Source: Pezicula radicicola (lineage: Eukaryota; Ascomycota; Leotiomycetes; Helotiales; Dermateaceae). Taken from it: a stretch of DNA of 64,000 bases. Both the position numbers and the translations under genes were made by a program. The stretch is from NCBI GenBank assembly GCA_003008705.1, contig PDUO01000038.1, positions 434,001-498,000 of the forward strand. The letters run 5' to 3'. Below, in pieces: positions 10,508 to 22,173 of the stretch. The notes under the pieces are model-generated. The model did not search any database, was not told the DNA's origin, and saw only the letters and a program-made list of their open reading frames with translations. Within the stretch, counting starts at the first letter, position 1; each line of letters opens with the position of its first letter.

Positions 10508-12699
10508 TCAAATCTTGTAATCTACTATAAGAATATGGTTGCCACCTTCAACATCCTCTAGATGAAGTTGATTCTTACTTACTATCAACCCACTGACATC
10601 CAAAACAAGATCATCAATCCTAATCTTCTCAACCTCCCTCCCAAAAGTCGGGATAGCAATACTACCCTTGGTACCCAGCGGTGTTCTCACAGCCATCTTC
10701 AACCCCTTCACTCCAACAACCTCCCACCCAGCACAAAAAAACCCAGTAGCATCGCTAGTAACACCAGCAACAGCCCACCCAACATCACCACCCCCACCAA
10801 TCTGAGGTTCAAAACTCCAAACAGTATGCTCAGCATTCCTCAATCTCAACCCAACCAAATAACTAGTCAAAACAATAGTTGGACCACTAGCCCACGGATG
10901 CGCATGACTTATGTAACTAGGATCATATTCAACAAAAGGATAATGACATCTTCCATCATGGAAATAACCTTCGATTAATGAACTTTGTACTGAGTATGGT
11001 GAGTTCCAGATATATCCCCACATGGTTCGAAGAAGTTGCATCGCGCGGGATGGTTGTTGAGCTTCGTAGTGGGCGATTAGTTCGAGGCTGCTGGTAAAGA
11101 CGGAGATCATTTGTGGCGATTCGGGGGCTACGGTGCCGAATTCGTTCCAGTTTTTTGTTAGGCCTGTGCTTATTCTTTGGCGCTTTTCTTCTGTGTCTGT
11201 TAGGTTGTACCTATAAGTTTGGTTAATTAGTAAAGAGTTATAAAATGGAGGGCGGTAGCGGGGGCTTGTACCAGATCGCTAGGGTGTTTCCGTCTTGAGG
11301 AAGTATATCCGAGCCTATGTAGTCTGTGTACATTCCTTCTTTCTCGTTCCAAAGATGTTCATTGACACTCTGAAATTCGTTAATAAACGTACAGTACATT
11401 GAGTCTTTCACTCACCTTCTTAACTGAAGCAGCTGTGCATAACCACTCCTCGGCTAACTTTTCATCATCCATCACTTCCACGGCCAACTGAGCGCATTTC
11501 TGAAGCGCAAAATAAAGTATTCCTTGTATCTGCAAATTGTGGCCTTTCAAAGGATGTCGTCCCCAATCCAAAGGCATCGTGACCTTAAGTAAACCAGTTC
11601 CATCAATCTTTCGAAGTGCATAATCGAGTCCGAGCTTTACAGAAGACCACTTTTGGCGTACCCAGTCCTTTGCGTCTTTTCCACCATCAAACATATATGA
11701 ATTGTAGAGCGAAACGAACGTCCACAGATGATAACTATCACTGCCATAATGCCAAATAGGTGGACAAGCGTATGGGAAAGCACCTTCATCAGTTTGATGT
11801 GCAAACATCCAGTCGACTCCAGCCCTAGTCGAATTCTTATTATTAAGAGCAATAAAATTCGTGAAAGTGCTGATTGCTCGATCTCCAGACCAAACAGATC
11901 GATCTCTCTTTGCTCCATCCGTCAAAACCTCAATTGTTCCATCAAGTGCAGCAGGTGAATCGTTAGCCCATCCAACTTTCTTATGAACCCAATCACTCCT
12001 TCGACCTGTATCCGTGGGTACTGTTGCTAATTGTAAGGTATAGGCACCTGCATACCATATCGTATTTAGAAAAGCATCATCGCTATAGAAGAATCCTGGA
12101 TATTGACGTAGATTATCTCCCATACTTGGCATCATATTGTTATATGTTTTAACACCAGAAATTTCGACTAGGCCATCTGATTCCATGTAGAGTGTCAGAT
12201 ATCGAAATGCACCTCTTTGTTGAGCATCTGGACAAGTCCAGGTCCCGGATCTATTCACTTCGATTGAGAGTGAGCCATCCGTAGCGTGGAAATCCATGGA
12301 CCGATCACTTCCTCTACCTATGAAAGCTTTGCTCTCTGAAAAAGCTGCCGCTAACTTCTGATCAGAGTTTGACTTCGGTCCAAACTCAAGTGTGATCATG
12401 CCTGCCGTGTTAACGTCGAAGTCAAATGTGATAAGTGCGTCCTTTCCAGAGAGTATCATGTCGCCATGCTTTCCACCCAATACCGATCGTTCATTTCGTA
12501 CGTCGCCTTCTGTGGCAAAGATTTCCTGCGGGAAAATCGTTCTTGTTTCTGGAGCGAAGTTGTGTTCTTGCCATGGTCCAGTAGAGGGTTCTGCGTTGAA
12601 GACAACGGTTGCTAGATCGCTAGGCAACTGGGGTTTCTCGAACCGTTTGGAGGCTACGTTAGGTGTCATTGTTATGTTTGAAATGGATGAATTTGTCAA
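10508..12699 (-). CDS. GH78-like alpha-L-rhamnosidase (six-hairpin glycosidase)
   Basis: Three exons on the minus strand: 12699-11416, 11369-11272 and 11210-10508, with introns of 46 and 61 bp. Phases join cleanly to give 694 residues. An N-terminal beta-sandwich region (about 1-200) is followed by a six-hairpin catalytic region with fungal GH78 landmarks: PTDTGRRSDW (about 228-237), GWANDSP (243-249) and DGAKRDRSVWSGD (261-273), then WMFAHQTDEGAFPYACPP. The C-terminus has the usual beta domain. No signal peptide is evident, so the enzyme may be cytosolic. GH78 enzymes release rhamnose from plant glycosides. The RDR-VWSGD segment differs from the bacterial RDERxGWxGD motif, so activity is not guaranteed. 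An 87-bp duplication lies just upstream, and a sugar transporter follows at 14.9 kb. Confidence 0.85.
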
Positions 12700-12731
12700 G
12701 AGTGTATGGATGAGTAGTCTTTAGTTAGCTA

Positions 12732-12906
12732 ACTTGTGATCTTAATGTAGAAGTAGGCCACTTGGTTGCCACTAGCCCCCGGGGTAATGAGAACCGAGTC
12801 TCGGTATCATTGAGCGAGACTTGTGATCTTAATGTAGAAGTGGGCCACTTGGTTGCCACTAGCCCCCGGGGTAATGAGAACCGAGTCTCGGGTATCATTG
12901 AGCGAG
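12732..12906. repeat. Tandem duplication, two copies of 87-88 bp
   Basis: Copy 1 is 12732-12818 and copy 2 is 12819-12906. They differ by one substitution and one inserted G. Each contains CCCCCGGGG and the palindrome CCGAGTCTCGG (12794-12804 and 12881-12891). A partial third start (ACTTGAGG) follows. The block lies 33-207 bp upstream of the rhamnosidase ATG, so it probably sits in its promoter or 5' UTR. Confidence 0.95.
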
Positions 12907-13257
12907 ACTTGAGGACTTGGTGACTTTCAGAGCTTCATAAGTTCCTGTAGTCTCTGGGGCGCGTCAGGAAAGAAGATTGATTATATACGGTGCAGACGAC
13001 AAAATCTCTTCGCTGTAAATAAACATACTTCAAACAGAATCGTAGCAAAATGGAGTCTTTATTGAATACGTAAGTCTGTTCCTCTACCACCACCAGTCTT
13101 TTCATGCTTTGAACTTCGCACTTGTATTGATATATTTCGTCACAGCTGGTCAATTCCACTTCTCCAACTCTTCCTTGAGAGTCGAAATGTCAACATCCCA
13201 GAACCTTCAAAGCAAGACCAAAAAGCACTCAAAGATCTCGTTTTAAAATCTTCCAAA

Positions 13258-13656
13258 ATGCCCATTATTCCCAGATCAAGGACTCCCTCGTCAATATTCG
13301 ACATCCTTACATTACCACAATTGGGGTACTACCTCAAGAAAAAACGAGGACACCCAGTCAATGCAAATGCTGCATGGCTACGCTTCGCACCACCAAAGCT
13401 AGGACGAGTCAAAAGAGACGCCTTGCGCGATTTCGCTCTTAAGGAGTATGAAACTATTATTGCTTCAAATGAGAGAGAATTAGATCAATTCGACCAGGAT
13501 ATCGCCGATACACTTCAGCAGAAAATAACCATTGTTCAGGCCACACCGAAGGACGGCGAGGAGGACGAGTCAGCCAGTGTCTTTGGTATATATCTCTTAG
13601 ATGATGATATAGAGTCTGTCGCCCATAATTCTGCTCCAACTTATCAAAGTTACTAA
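13258..13656 (+). CDS. Hypothetical protein, 132 aa
   Basis: A single open frame with a good fungal start context (CCAAAATGCC). The protein has a basic first half (KKKRGHPVNANAAWLRFAPP, then KLGRVKRDALRDFALKEYE) and an acidic second half (GEEDESAS...LLDDDIES). No signal peptide or membrane segment is present, and no family is recognised. A minus-strand frame overlaps its end but shows no known motif either. It may be a real small gene or a chance frame. Confidence 0.4.
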   Translation: MPIIPRSRTPSSIFDILTLPQLGYYLKKKRGHPVNANAAWLRFAPPKLGRVKRDALRDFALKEYETIIASNERELDQFDQDIADTLQQKITIVQATPKDGEEDESASVFGIYLLDDDIESVAHNSAPTYQSY

Positions 13657-14868
13657 CGTCTTCTGAAGTGTTCTGTACGAAACCTGGGGAATAGAACGAG
13701 ATCCGAAATGGTCGAGAGAGGAAGCGCTGATGCAAGCTCAGAAAATTGGAACTTTTCTCGTGAGCGGTGAAATGTTGTAGGATTGTGGAGAGTGGAGTAA
13801 ATACTGTGCCCCAATATCTCCACAATGTGATGGATATCCTGTACATTACGTCGTGCACTTCGGTGTATCCATATATTTGACGCCTCCATGAGCAGTAAGC
13901 AGCTGGGCTCCGTATTACGGCCAATCCTGTTTGATATACGGTCAGTCAGCACCAGATACCAACGATTTGCCTCTTTATTATATTATCAAAGGCTCAGCTG
14001 ATGAGAAAAACTCGAGGGCTTGAGGTGGCCTCGTACGAGTACACAACAAAGATAAGTATAATTTCTTGAAGGAGCTTAGCGACGAGGCGAAGAGTGGGAT
14101 ATGGCGAGACTTCGGTTATACTGTAGTATTCCCGGTATTTTACCGACGATATGCCTTCCAGGCGTCGTACGACTTCGTTCAACCGCCCAACAACCTCCAA
14201 CTCCTTCAATACTTCACTTCTGTGTGTACTCTTAGAGACTTAATCAGACTTAACTGAGATATGCAGCAGTAACACGTTGCAACTTCTAGGCCTCAGACTT
14301 AGGTACAGTACAATATCAGCAAAAGCTACATTCGTCACAAATACACCAGTACCAGGTTTGATTAGGTGTCAGACTCGTATTGCTGCTATACCCCGAAGTA
14401 CTACCGAAAGATGAGTATCTTGATACACTTCTCCCCTTTCCCCAGGCCTCTCCACTACACTCCACACCTCCACGCAAGACCAGCACAGCTGGTCCCCATT
14501 CCATGTTCCAGGATTTCTCTTCCTACTCTAATGTGGAGTGCCACGCTTCCCCACGGGTACCCAGTCCTCGACATGTGCTGTCCCGAATCAACGAACGCCG
14601 GTATTCCCCTACGCCAATTTATCAGGGATTCCCCGATTGAACTTGCTTCAAATATGGAGATATACCATTATATAGGCCTCGGCAACAACTTCGGGCAGTT
14701 GTCGTCGCTATTTTCTATCCCGAAATGTGAAATCAGGGCTTAGCAAGCAATCTCACCTGGATTCTGCATAAAGGAGGTATGCTGCACTTCTCCAGAGGGA
14801 AGTTTCCTCTCTCAGACCGCATCGGAGAATCACTCACAGCATAGCGACTTCGCCTCATAGCCACCACG
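13657..14868. other. Upstream region of the sugar transporter
   Basis: No gene recognised. Bases 14430-14630 are C-rich and contain several CYCCRS-type hexamers (CCCCAG near 14439, CTCCAC near 14457-14476), the consensus bound by the carbon-catabolite repressor CreA/Cre1. Such short sites occur by chance, so this is only suggestive. Confidence 0.35.
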
Positions 14869-16622
14869 ATGGCTCCTTCAAATATCATCATGGAGAAAAC
14901 CGATGGTGAAAGAGAACAGATCGAAGACGTAGCCCAAATATCACAACAAGACGAGCGTGCAATTACGAAATGGGAATCTATTAAAGGAAATCCCAAGACC
15001 CTCCTCTGGATTGGCTGGACCGTTTTTGTTCTTTGTCTTCAAGGCTTTGATAACCAGGCAGGTGGTATCGTAGTGGGAATTGAGGAATTCCGAAAGGATT
15101 TTGGAAATCCCTACGAGGGAGATTATGTCCTCCCTGCGAATTGGCAATCTGCTTTTAGTGGCGGTCCAACATCAACTGCAGTTGTTGGAGCTCTTTTCGC
15201 CAGCTGGCTTAGTGACAGTACGTATTTCTTATCTTTTCCGTCTCAAAAAATACTAGAAATTGTATAGCTGACCAATCTCTTCAGGACTTGGTCGGAAATG
15301 GACGATATTTGCTTTCTTGTGGAATTCCGTACTTGGAGTTGCTCTTGAATTCATTGCCACGACAAATCCTGTTTTCTTCGCAGGCAAAATGATCAATGGT
15401 CTTTCAATTGGTGCTTTCAACACTGTTTGTGTTGCATATATTGCAGAGATCTCTCCACTACCACTACGTGGTGTGACAACTGCTATGTCCAACCTCTCTC
15501 TCTCAATTGGACCTCTCATTTGCACTATACTGGGAGCGCAATACGCAGATCTCAACACTCGTTGGGCTTATGTAAGGGACTTCCCTCTAAAAATCTTCTT
15601 CAAAGAGCTTCACTGACAATAGCAGCGAGGAATATTCGTAGCACAGTGGGGATTTGCAGCAATTGCCCTAATATTCAATCCTTTCGTACCCGAGAGCCCA
15701 TGGTGGTTGGTTGTAAGTTACATACTCTCCATGACAATGAACAATTACTAACACGCAACAGGGGAAAGGACGTCTAGACGAAGCCCGAAAATCCCTTCAA
15801 GGACTCGGAATGTCACCAGTCGAAGCCGAAAAACATCTCACATACATCGAATATACCAACATGAAAGCCAAAGAAGAAACCCAAGATAGTTCCTTCATGG
15901 AATGTTTCCGAGGAACAAACACCCGTCGAACAATCCTAACAATAATGCCATTAACCATTCAAGCAATGTCAGGCGTTAGTTTCATCGCCACATATTCAAC
16001 CTACTATTTCGAACTAGCCGGTAACAGCGTCAGCACATCGTTTAAATTATCCTGTGGTGGACAAGGACTCTCCGTAGCCGGAAACATAATCTCTTGGTTT
16101 CTAGTAGACAGTATAGGTCGCCGACCTCTAATGTTCTACGGAATGTGTTCTCTAACAGCCCTCCTAATGATAACCGGAGGACTCGGAACCTCAGCCAACC
16201 CAGGCGCACTCACCGGAACAGTAGCCTTCATAATCCTCTACAATTTCGTCTTCAACATAGTCATCGGTGCCGTAGCATATACCATAATCTCGGAAATCCC
16301 AACCAACAAACTTCGATCAAAGTCTATATCAATATCTCTAGCTGTTCAACAAACTCTTTATACGGTTCAACTTTTTGTTCTTCCTTATATCTTTAATCCT
16401 GATAGGGCGAATCTAGGTGCTAAGACTGCTTTTATCTTTGCTGGGTTTTCGGTATTGAGTTGTGTTTATTTGTGGTTTTTCCACCCGGAGACTGCGAATA
16501 GATCTTTTAGGGAGATTGATGAGTTGTTTTTTAATAAGGTTGAGGCGAGGAAGTTCAAGTCTTATATCACTACTTCGAGAATGGGAGGGACTGGGCTGGA
16601 GAAGGATGGGGAGAATTCTTAG
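14869..16622 (+). CDS. MFS sugar transporter
   Basis: Four exons, 14869-15217, 15285-15571, 15626-15712 and 15762-16622, join in phase to give 527 residues. Sugar-porter landmarks are present: SDRLGRKW at the first splice junction (loop 2-3), the PESPWWLV-intron-GKGRLDEAR block at the end of the first half, VDSIGRRPL in the second half, and PETANRSFREIDELF at the end of TM12. About twelve hydrophobic segments can be counted. The protein should sit in the plasma membrane and import a sugar; the family covers hexoses, maltose-type disaccharides and rhamnose, and the substrate cannot be told. Its position beside the rhamnosidase-like gene makes a rhamnose or glycoside substrate an attractive guess. 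Confidence 0.9.
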
Positions 16623-17446
16623 GTTATGAGTATGTATTATGAGCCTCTGATATAAATGATATTATGTTCTATGTTACTGTTTGAATCATAGGCGTCTTGG
16701 AGTGATTTTAACAGAAAACGCAAGGTACGAGCACACTTACCTAGGCTTGTGTTAAACAAAATTTATATTACCTATGAAACGAAAGTAGCATTTTTAGATA
16801 TAAAGAAATAAGATCTTCTTTGCAGTAATTTAAAATTTAAAAGAAATGTCATAGGTTTACACTCACTTGTAACTTGAAAACCAGAACAGCGTTAGTTATG
16901 AAAAAGGATCTTGAAATCGCTAAAGTATTCGTCTATTACAGGAGGCTACTTTTATTTGAGACTTACATGTAGGTCTAGAAACTCAAGAGTCAAAACTCTA
17001 AGCTTAGAGGTTCTCATAATATAGTGTAGACATAAGAGTGTAAGGACACCTGGAATGTTAACATATTAGATAGAACAGAGCAAATTGTCTTGTGGTGCTT
17101 GGAGCCTAATAGTATGGAACCGATTTATGAGAGGAGCTTGCTAACTCAATAATTTTCAATATTAATTCAACTCAATGTTTCGGTACCACTAATACCAGCG
17201 AAAATTACAAGATACTTCCTATTCGTAAACCTCACCATGATAATCGAATTAAAAGCGCCATCAAGTATTTAGGTAGTCAAGAAAGACTTTTCACAATCAA
17301 TCAAGTTCCTAAAAGTAAAAAGGATATAAGAATAGTTAAGTATTATATCTATTTACTTTTCATACAGCAGAAGACCTCTATCAAGTACTATACATCATCC
17401 CATACAGCCAAAAACCACCACAACTCCAACCCCACAAACCAACCCT
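16623..17446. other. AT-rich convergent intergenic region
   Basis: Lies between the 3' ends of the transporter and the dioxygenase, which converge here. AT-rich, nothing recognised. Confidence 0.5.
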
Positions 17447-18568
17447 CTAATCCAAACCACCCAAAATAGTAGTCTCAATAGCAGTAGTATCAACACCAAT
17501 AGTAATATAACCAATCATACCATTCTCAACATTCTCCCCATCAGCAGGAACAACACTAACAACCGGGTAATAACCATAACGCTCTCCGAGAGGGAATAGG
17601 GCATCTTCGGTATTAGTAGTACGGTTGATAGCAGTGTGAGAAACATATGGTTCGAGAGCCATAATCTGTTCCTCTAGGTCTTCGTCGAAGTAAAGCTGGC
17701 CGGTGGATACGACATCCCGGGTTACGACTGTTCCATTGGATCGGAGTGTCCAGTTGGTGTAGACGCGGGCATGGATGTGAATGGCGCGCTCGACGTAGAA
17801 TCCCGGGAAGATGGTCTTCATTTCGAGCATGCCGTTTTGGTCAGATGGCCACATTCCACGGAGCCAAGTGGTACTTTGGATGATGTTAGTATTTGAGTTG
17901 ATCAAACTAGATTAGTGATTAGGAAGCAACTTACTCATCAGTGTGAAGATCATTGACACCGATCTCGTAGGAGTCTGTGATGTTCATCGATTCGAGAAGC
18001 TCGACGAATGGGGTGTTTGGGCTGAGCTTGGTGAAGCTAGAGTATGATCCAGTAGCATTGCAATGCCACAAGTCAACGAGAGCGTTGGAGAGAGGCTCGC
18101 AGGTTGCTATTGGAAGAGAGAAGTTAGTCTTTACTCGGTATTAAAAAGAGAAGCAGTGAGCGACTTACCCATGTCAAGAAGACCAATGTCCAAAGAGAGC
18201 GGGACACCGACTTGGTCTTCTGTCATGTCCTGGCGAAGGGTCTGAGCCTGAGGCCAGAGATAAGGTCCAGTGGTGACCTCAGGGGTCAAGACGCAGGTAT
18301 CATTCTGAATGACTGAATAGTACGGAGCCTCAGTAGTGATCTGGACAGTAGAGTTGGTGCGAGCTTGAATGGCGGCAGTTTCAGCGCGCTTAGCAGCCAT
18401 GCGTTTCTCGTAGCGCTTTGCATTCATGGAACCAGCAGCTGCAGCACAACGTTTGGACATTTGTGAGCGGCGGGAGATCTCTGAGCGTTCCATGTGGCCA
18501 TGTCCACCTGGGTGGGCGACTGCTGTGGCGGCGAGGCCAGCAGCGAGGAGGACAGTGGAGAAATGCAT
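17447..18568 (-). CDS. Secreted intradiol ring-cleavage dioxygenase
   Basis: Three exons on the minus strand: 18568-18169, 18106-17935 and 17873-17447, giving 332 residues in phase. The ATG at 18568 was preferred over an in-frame one at 18655 because it starts a clear signal peptide (MHFSTVLLAAGLAATAVA). A His/Gly stretch and a basic segment follow. The catalytic core has GPYLWP (first Tyr ligand), EDQVGVPLSLDIGLLDMATCEP, DLWHCNATGSYS, RGMWPSDQNG and IFPGFYVERAIHIHARVY, which supplies the second Tyr, an Arg and the two His iron ligands. These enzymes insert O2 into catechols. Extracellular fungal members act on lignin- or plant-phenolic-derived catechols. No defect is seen. Confidence 0.92.
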
Positions 18569-20810
18569 GATTGACAAGAAGATGGACTTGATCTGATCTG
18601 AGAACAGGAACTTTGGTGGGTTGAGAAAGGAAGTTCTGGTTGCTGATGATTCCACTTGGAAGTCAGACCATCAACTCTTTATACTTCAACTCATTACTCT
18701 CATTACTTCCACGGATGAATCTCGTCGATATCTTTGTCTGTCCTTGTGGGACTTCAATGACGGCGATTGGATTACCCAACTTCAAGAGCCTGTGTGTAAA
18801 GTATTTTTGCTTGACCAGTCTGTCCTTCAATCTTGGTGGACCTCTGCGGTAATGTGCAATTATGCGGTACCTTGCAGCGTACTATGGGTCTTTACCGTAC
18901 AGAAAAAGCTCTCAACCTCTCAACCAGGTCGAAATTCCAAAGATTCCAGTTCAAGATCCAGCTTCGATGGGTCGCCAAGGCTATACTGTGCCTACTGCTG
19001 ACGATTGAGTGGGGGTTCATCCATTATTTTACTCCATCTCATCATTATTTTGCTCCATCCCGAAGGAGCCCCGTAAACAAAAGGGGACCACGAAGCTACT
19101 CTCCCCGATGAGGGGGAGGGGAGCTCAAAGCTTTGGAGAGGAAGCAATCTAGACAACTTGTAGAAAGAGGAAATACAGGAGCATTGCCATCAGATACACT
19201 GCGAGAAAGCAAGGTTGAGCTTATAGAAGCACCAATATGGTGATTCCCCAAAGAGGTAATCCGGTGACTGCAGCAGAAGAGCCTCAATTGCGTGTATTTA
19301 GACTTCGGCCATCCTCTTGGGTCTTCTTAATCATTCTTCTACCCGAAGCAAGTATTCTCCCCTAACCAGGTGCTTTACGCCCACATACCGAGAAGACCCA
19401 CAGGTTCATCGGAACTCCCAAAACGCAAAATAGACGACCAACAAGAAGTCGTCCATTTGAAATCTCAGCACAAAACTGACTCGTGCGATAAGCGACGACG
19501 GATAGCTCGTAGATCCTGAGTAGTGAGCACAATTTTTTGACTTTCGTCGCGGCCTGAGCCTTCTTGAAAGCTTTGCCAAGTATACCAAGGCGAAGGAATA
19601 TACGATCGGTACAGTACTTGTTGCACGTGTTTGCGCTGCCGCATAATATTGATCCACAAAACGAACGGAAGGAAAAAAGGAAAAGAATTCCCCGACGGCT
19701 TTTAAAGACCCGGGAACTGAAATAAAACATGACCGTCCTTTGCTCGTTGCGTATTATTCCGCCCGTTTAGGCGAGCTTAAAAAGGGGTCTTGTACGTGAC
19801 CATACTACATCATCGTTCATCTGAATTTGTTAGTACCAAGGCTTTGCTAGAGGGTAGGTTTGTATGCCTGAAGTATATTATAAGGGTAGTTGCCACAAAG
19901 AAAGCCCGAGGTGCCGAATTATTACTAAGTGACAACGTTTTCGTTTTCGCTATAGCATTACAACATATCTAGAACTTGGCACTGTGAAGTACTGTAGCGA
20001 AAGTAGTAACCCTTGGCCACTGTGATAGGTGTTTAGTGGATATATGAATGGAATGATAACTTAAGTTGTCTGGCCTCCAAAACAATGGGAGGACAATAGG
20101 CTTATATACACCCAATTCCCATACATGATGTGGCTTCCTTGACAGTATGGGATTACGCGTCTACATCATTTGTGGCACTGTGGCCTGACCACAAAAATGG
20201 ATGAATATGTATAAAAAACACGTGATTTGTCCGACAAAATGATACATAGATTTCCAATTAATGATAGAAGATGAAATGAAAGAAACAATCAATGATTAAA
20301 ATTCAATTGATTAATTCCTGCAATAACTCGTTGATTAGTTGAAGTTATTAGCATAAAAATTCTCTAGAGAAAATAGCAAAGGCTTCTTATAAGTATACCT
20401 TATACCACCGAGATTATTAATAGCTTAAACTCTTAATTCTCTTACGAACTAAACAGAGACACCTAAACTAAATAAACCATTCGAATCAAATTAATTACCT
20501 AAAAATAAGTTACTTTGCTAGAATTCCTGTATCTAACAGCATTAGGAATTAAGCGATTTATAAACTCGTTACACCTCAAGGCCCTTTGTTAACACTAATC
20601 AAATCTAGCACTTAATCTCTAGTCCACCACGATGCAACATTTTACAAAAGCACTTTGTGTACATAGTACTAGGTATTTTTATTCTTTCCTAATATTAGTA
20701 CGTGATCCGGAACCTCATACCTAAGGTACTTGTACTTTCGTACGGACAGAGTATGTATATAACTCATTACGATAAATCAGGCAGTACTCAATACATACTT
20801 AGATATTTAA
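18569..20810. other. Intergenic, no gene recognised
   Basis: Contains the dioxygenase promoter (18569-19000) and an AT-rich tract (20200-20760). Several short frames on both strands (for example 18621-19001 and 19362-19730) show no domain. A TCGTACGGACA at 20739-20749 is related to the motif seen at 27-30 kb. Confidence 0.45.
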
Positions 20811-21643
20811 AAGTCCAACATCCCAGAATACCAAGCCAACCATCCAGCATATACCACTAACCTACAACCTACACTTTCAAAATCAAAAATAATCCTTCTA
20901 ATAACCATCCTCCTCACCCTCCTCCTACTCCTCTACCCAACCAACAAACTCCTCTCCACCACCGCCAAACTCTTCACCTCACCCACCCAAAATAAACACA
21001 ATAACAAACACAACATCCACCAAAAACCCCAACACCCAAATCCAAGTATCTCAAACCCCTCAAAATCACTTCCCCACTCACTCACTACAACCACAACCAC
21101 ACACCCATCAAGAAGTCACCGACAACGACATCCCAACCCACCCCCACAACCCCAATCCCATATAACCTTCACCTCAAACCCAGGAGCAACAGTTCAAGAC
21201 TATCCACGAAAAAGGAGGATTCTACATCCTCCCCAGCTGCTCACCTGTAGAACTAGACTTCTTACACCTTTCTCGCTTCACCACAACACCAAAGTCGGCA
21301 AACTCAGATCAAGAAGACGAGGAAGCACATTGTGAAAGGATGCGTAAGTTGGGAGCAACTTGGTTTCGGTGAGGATGATTGGATTCAGAAGGCTTTAGTG
21401 CGTCCTGCAGAGGATGAGCGGGTTGTTTTCTTTGGTTGGGCTGAGGATGGAGATGGAGATGGAGGTGTTTGGGTTCTTAAGACTACGCACAACGATGTAC
21501 AAAGGAGAGGGTTGGGGAGGATCAAGAATACTTTTAGTATGGAGGAACGATTGAGAAATTGGGTGGCATATTTTACTCTGACCCGAAGGATTGTCCAGAC
21601 TTGGATGTATGATGATTATGAAGTTTTGTTTCCTTATCTGTAA
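20811..21643 (+). pseudogene. Disrupted membrane-anchored hypothetical gene
   Basis: Three consecutive protein-like segments lie in three different frames. The first (from about 20811) has a strong membrane anchor, SKIILLITILLTLLLLLYPT, and a basic Pro/Thr/His-rich tail. It starts at an AAG codon, and no ATG is available in that frame. The second (about 21184-21360) reads FKTIHEKGGFYILPSCSP then EEAHCERMRKLGATWF. The third (to 21643) reads GEDDWIQKALVRPAEDERV then VAYFTLTRRIVQTWMYDDYE. Segments two and three join if one base is removed near 21362-21367. No family is recognised. Either a decayed gene or sequencing errors would explain this. Confidence 0.4.
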
Positions 21644-22173
21644 GAATCACCACAATTCCCAAGAGACCGAAGTATTATAGCACAATTTCACTCTAATATT
21701 AATGTATCTCTCTATCCAGCCTCTAATAAGGTGGTATCCAACCTTTGAAAAGGCGGTATACAGCTCAAATGCCCAATCCATCCATCCCCAATCCAGCCAT
21801 CCAGTGAGGAACCCCATCCCACCATTCTGGTGGTCCGGTCCGGTCATCAGGTCAAATAGACATCCTGGCAAATAAAAAGCTCAAGCAAAAGCAAGCAAAT
21901 GGAAAGGTAAAAAAGCATAAACCCAATCCTGGTATCATCGATTCGATCATATCTGCAGATCAACGCGTCATGATTTGCTCCTTCCTCGCCTAAACACCGA
22001 AACGACCATCGCTAAATCTAAACCAAATGAAAAAAGCAAATGGCACCAGTTCCCTTCCCCCCGTGTGTTGTTACAGAAGAGCCATGGGTATCGTGTCGGT
22101 CGTTATGTTGGTACAGACGTTAAAAAAAAATGAAAATGAAAAAGTTCCCCCGCGAACCTTGGCTGTCGAATGG
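21644..22173. other. Short intergenic region
   Basis: Between the disrupted gene and the 3' end of the Lst4-like gene. Nothing recognised; probably 3' untranslated sequence of the minus-strand gene. Confidence 0.4.

Noticed and set aside
14366..14743. Plus-strand frames upstream of the sugar transporter
   Set aside because: Low-complexity Pro/Ser/His content caused by a C-rich promoter; no start context or homology.
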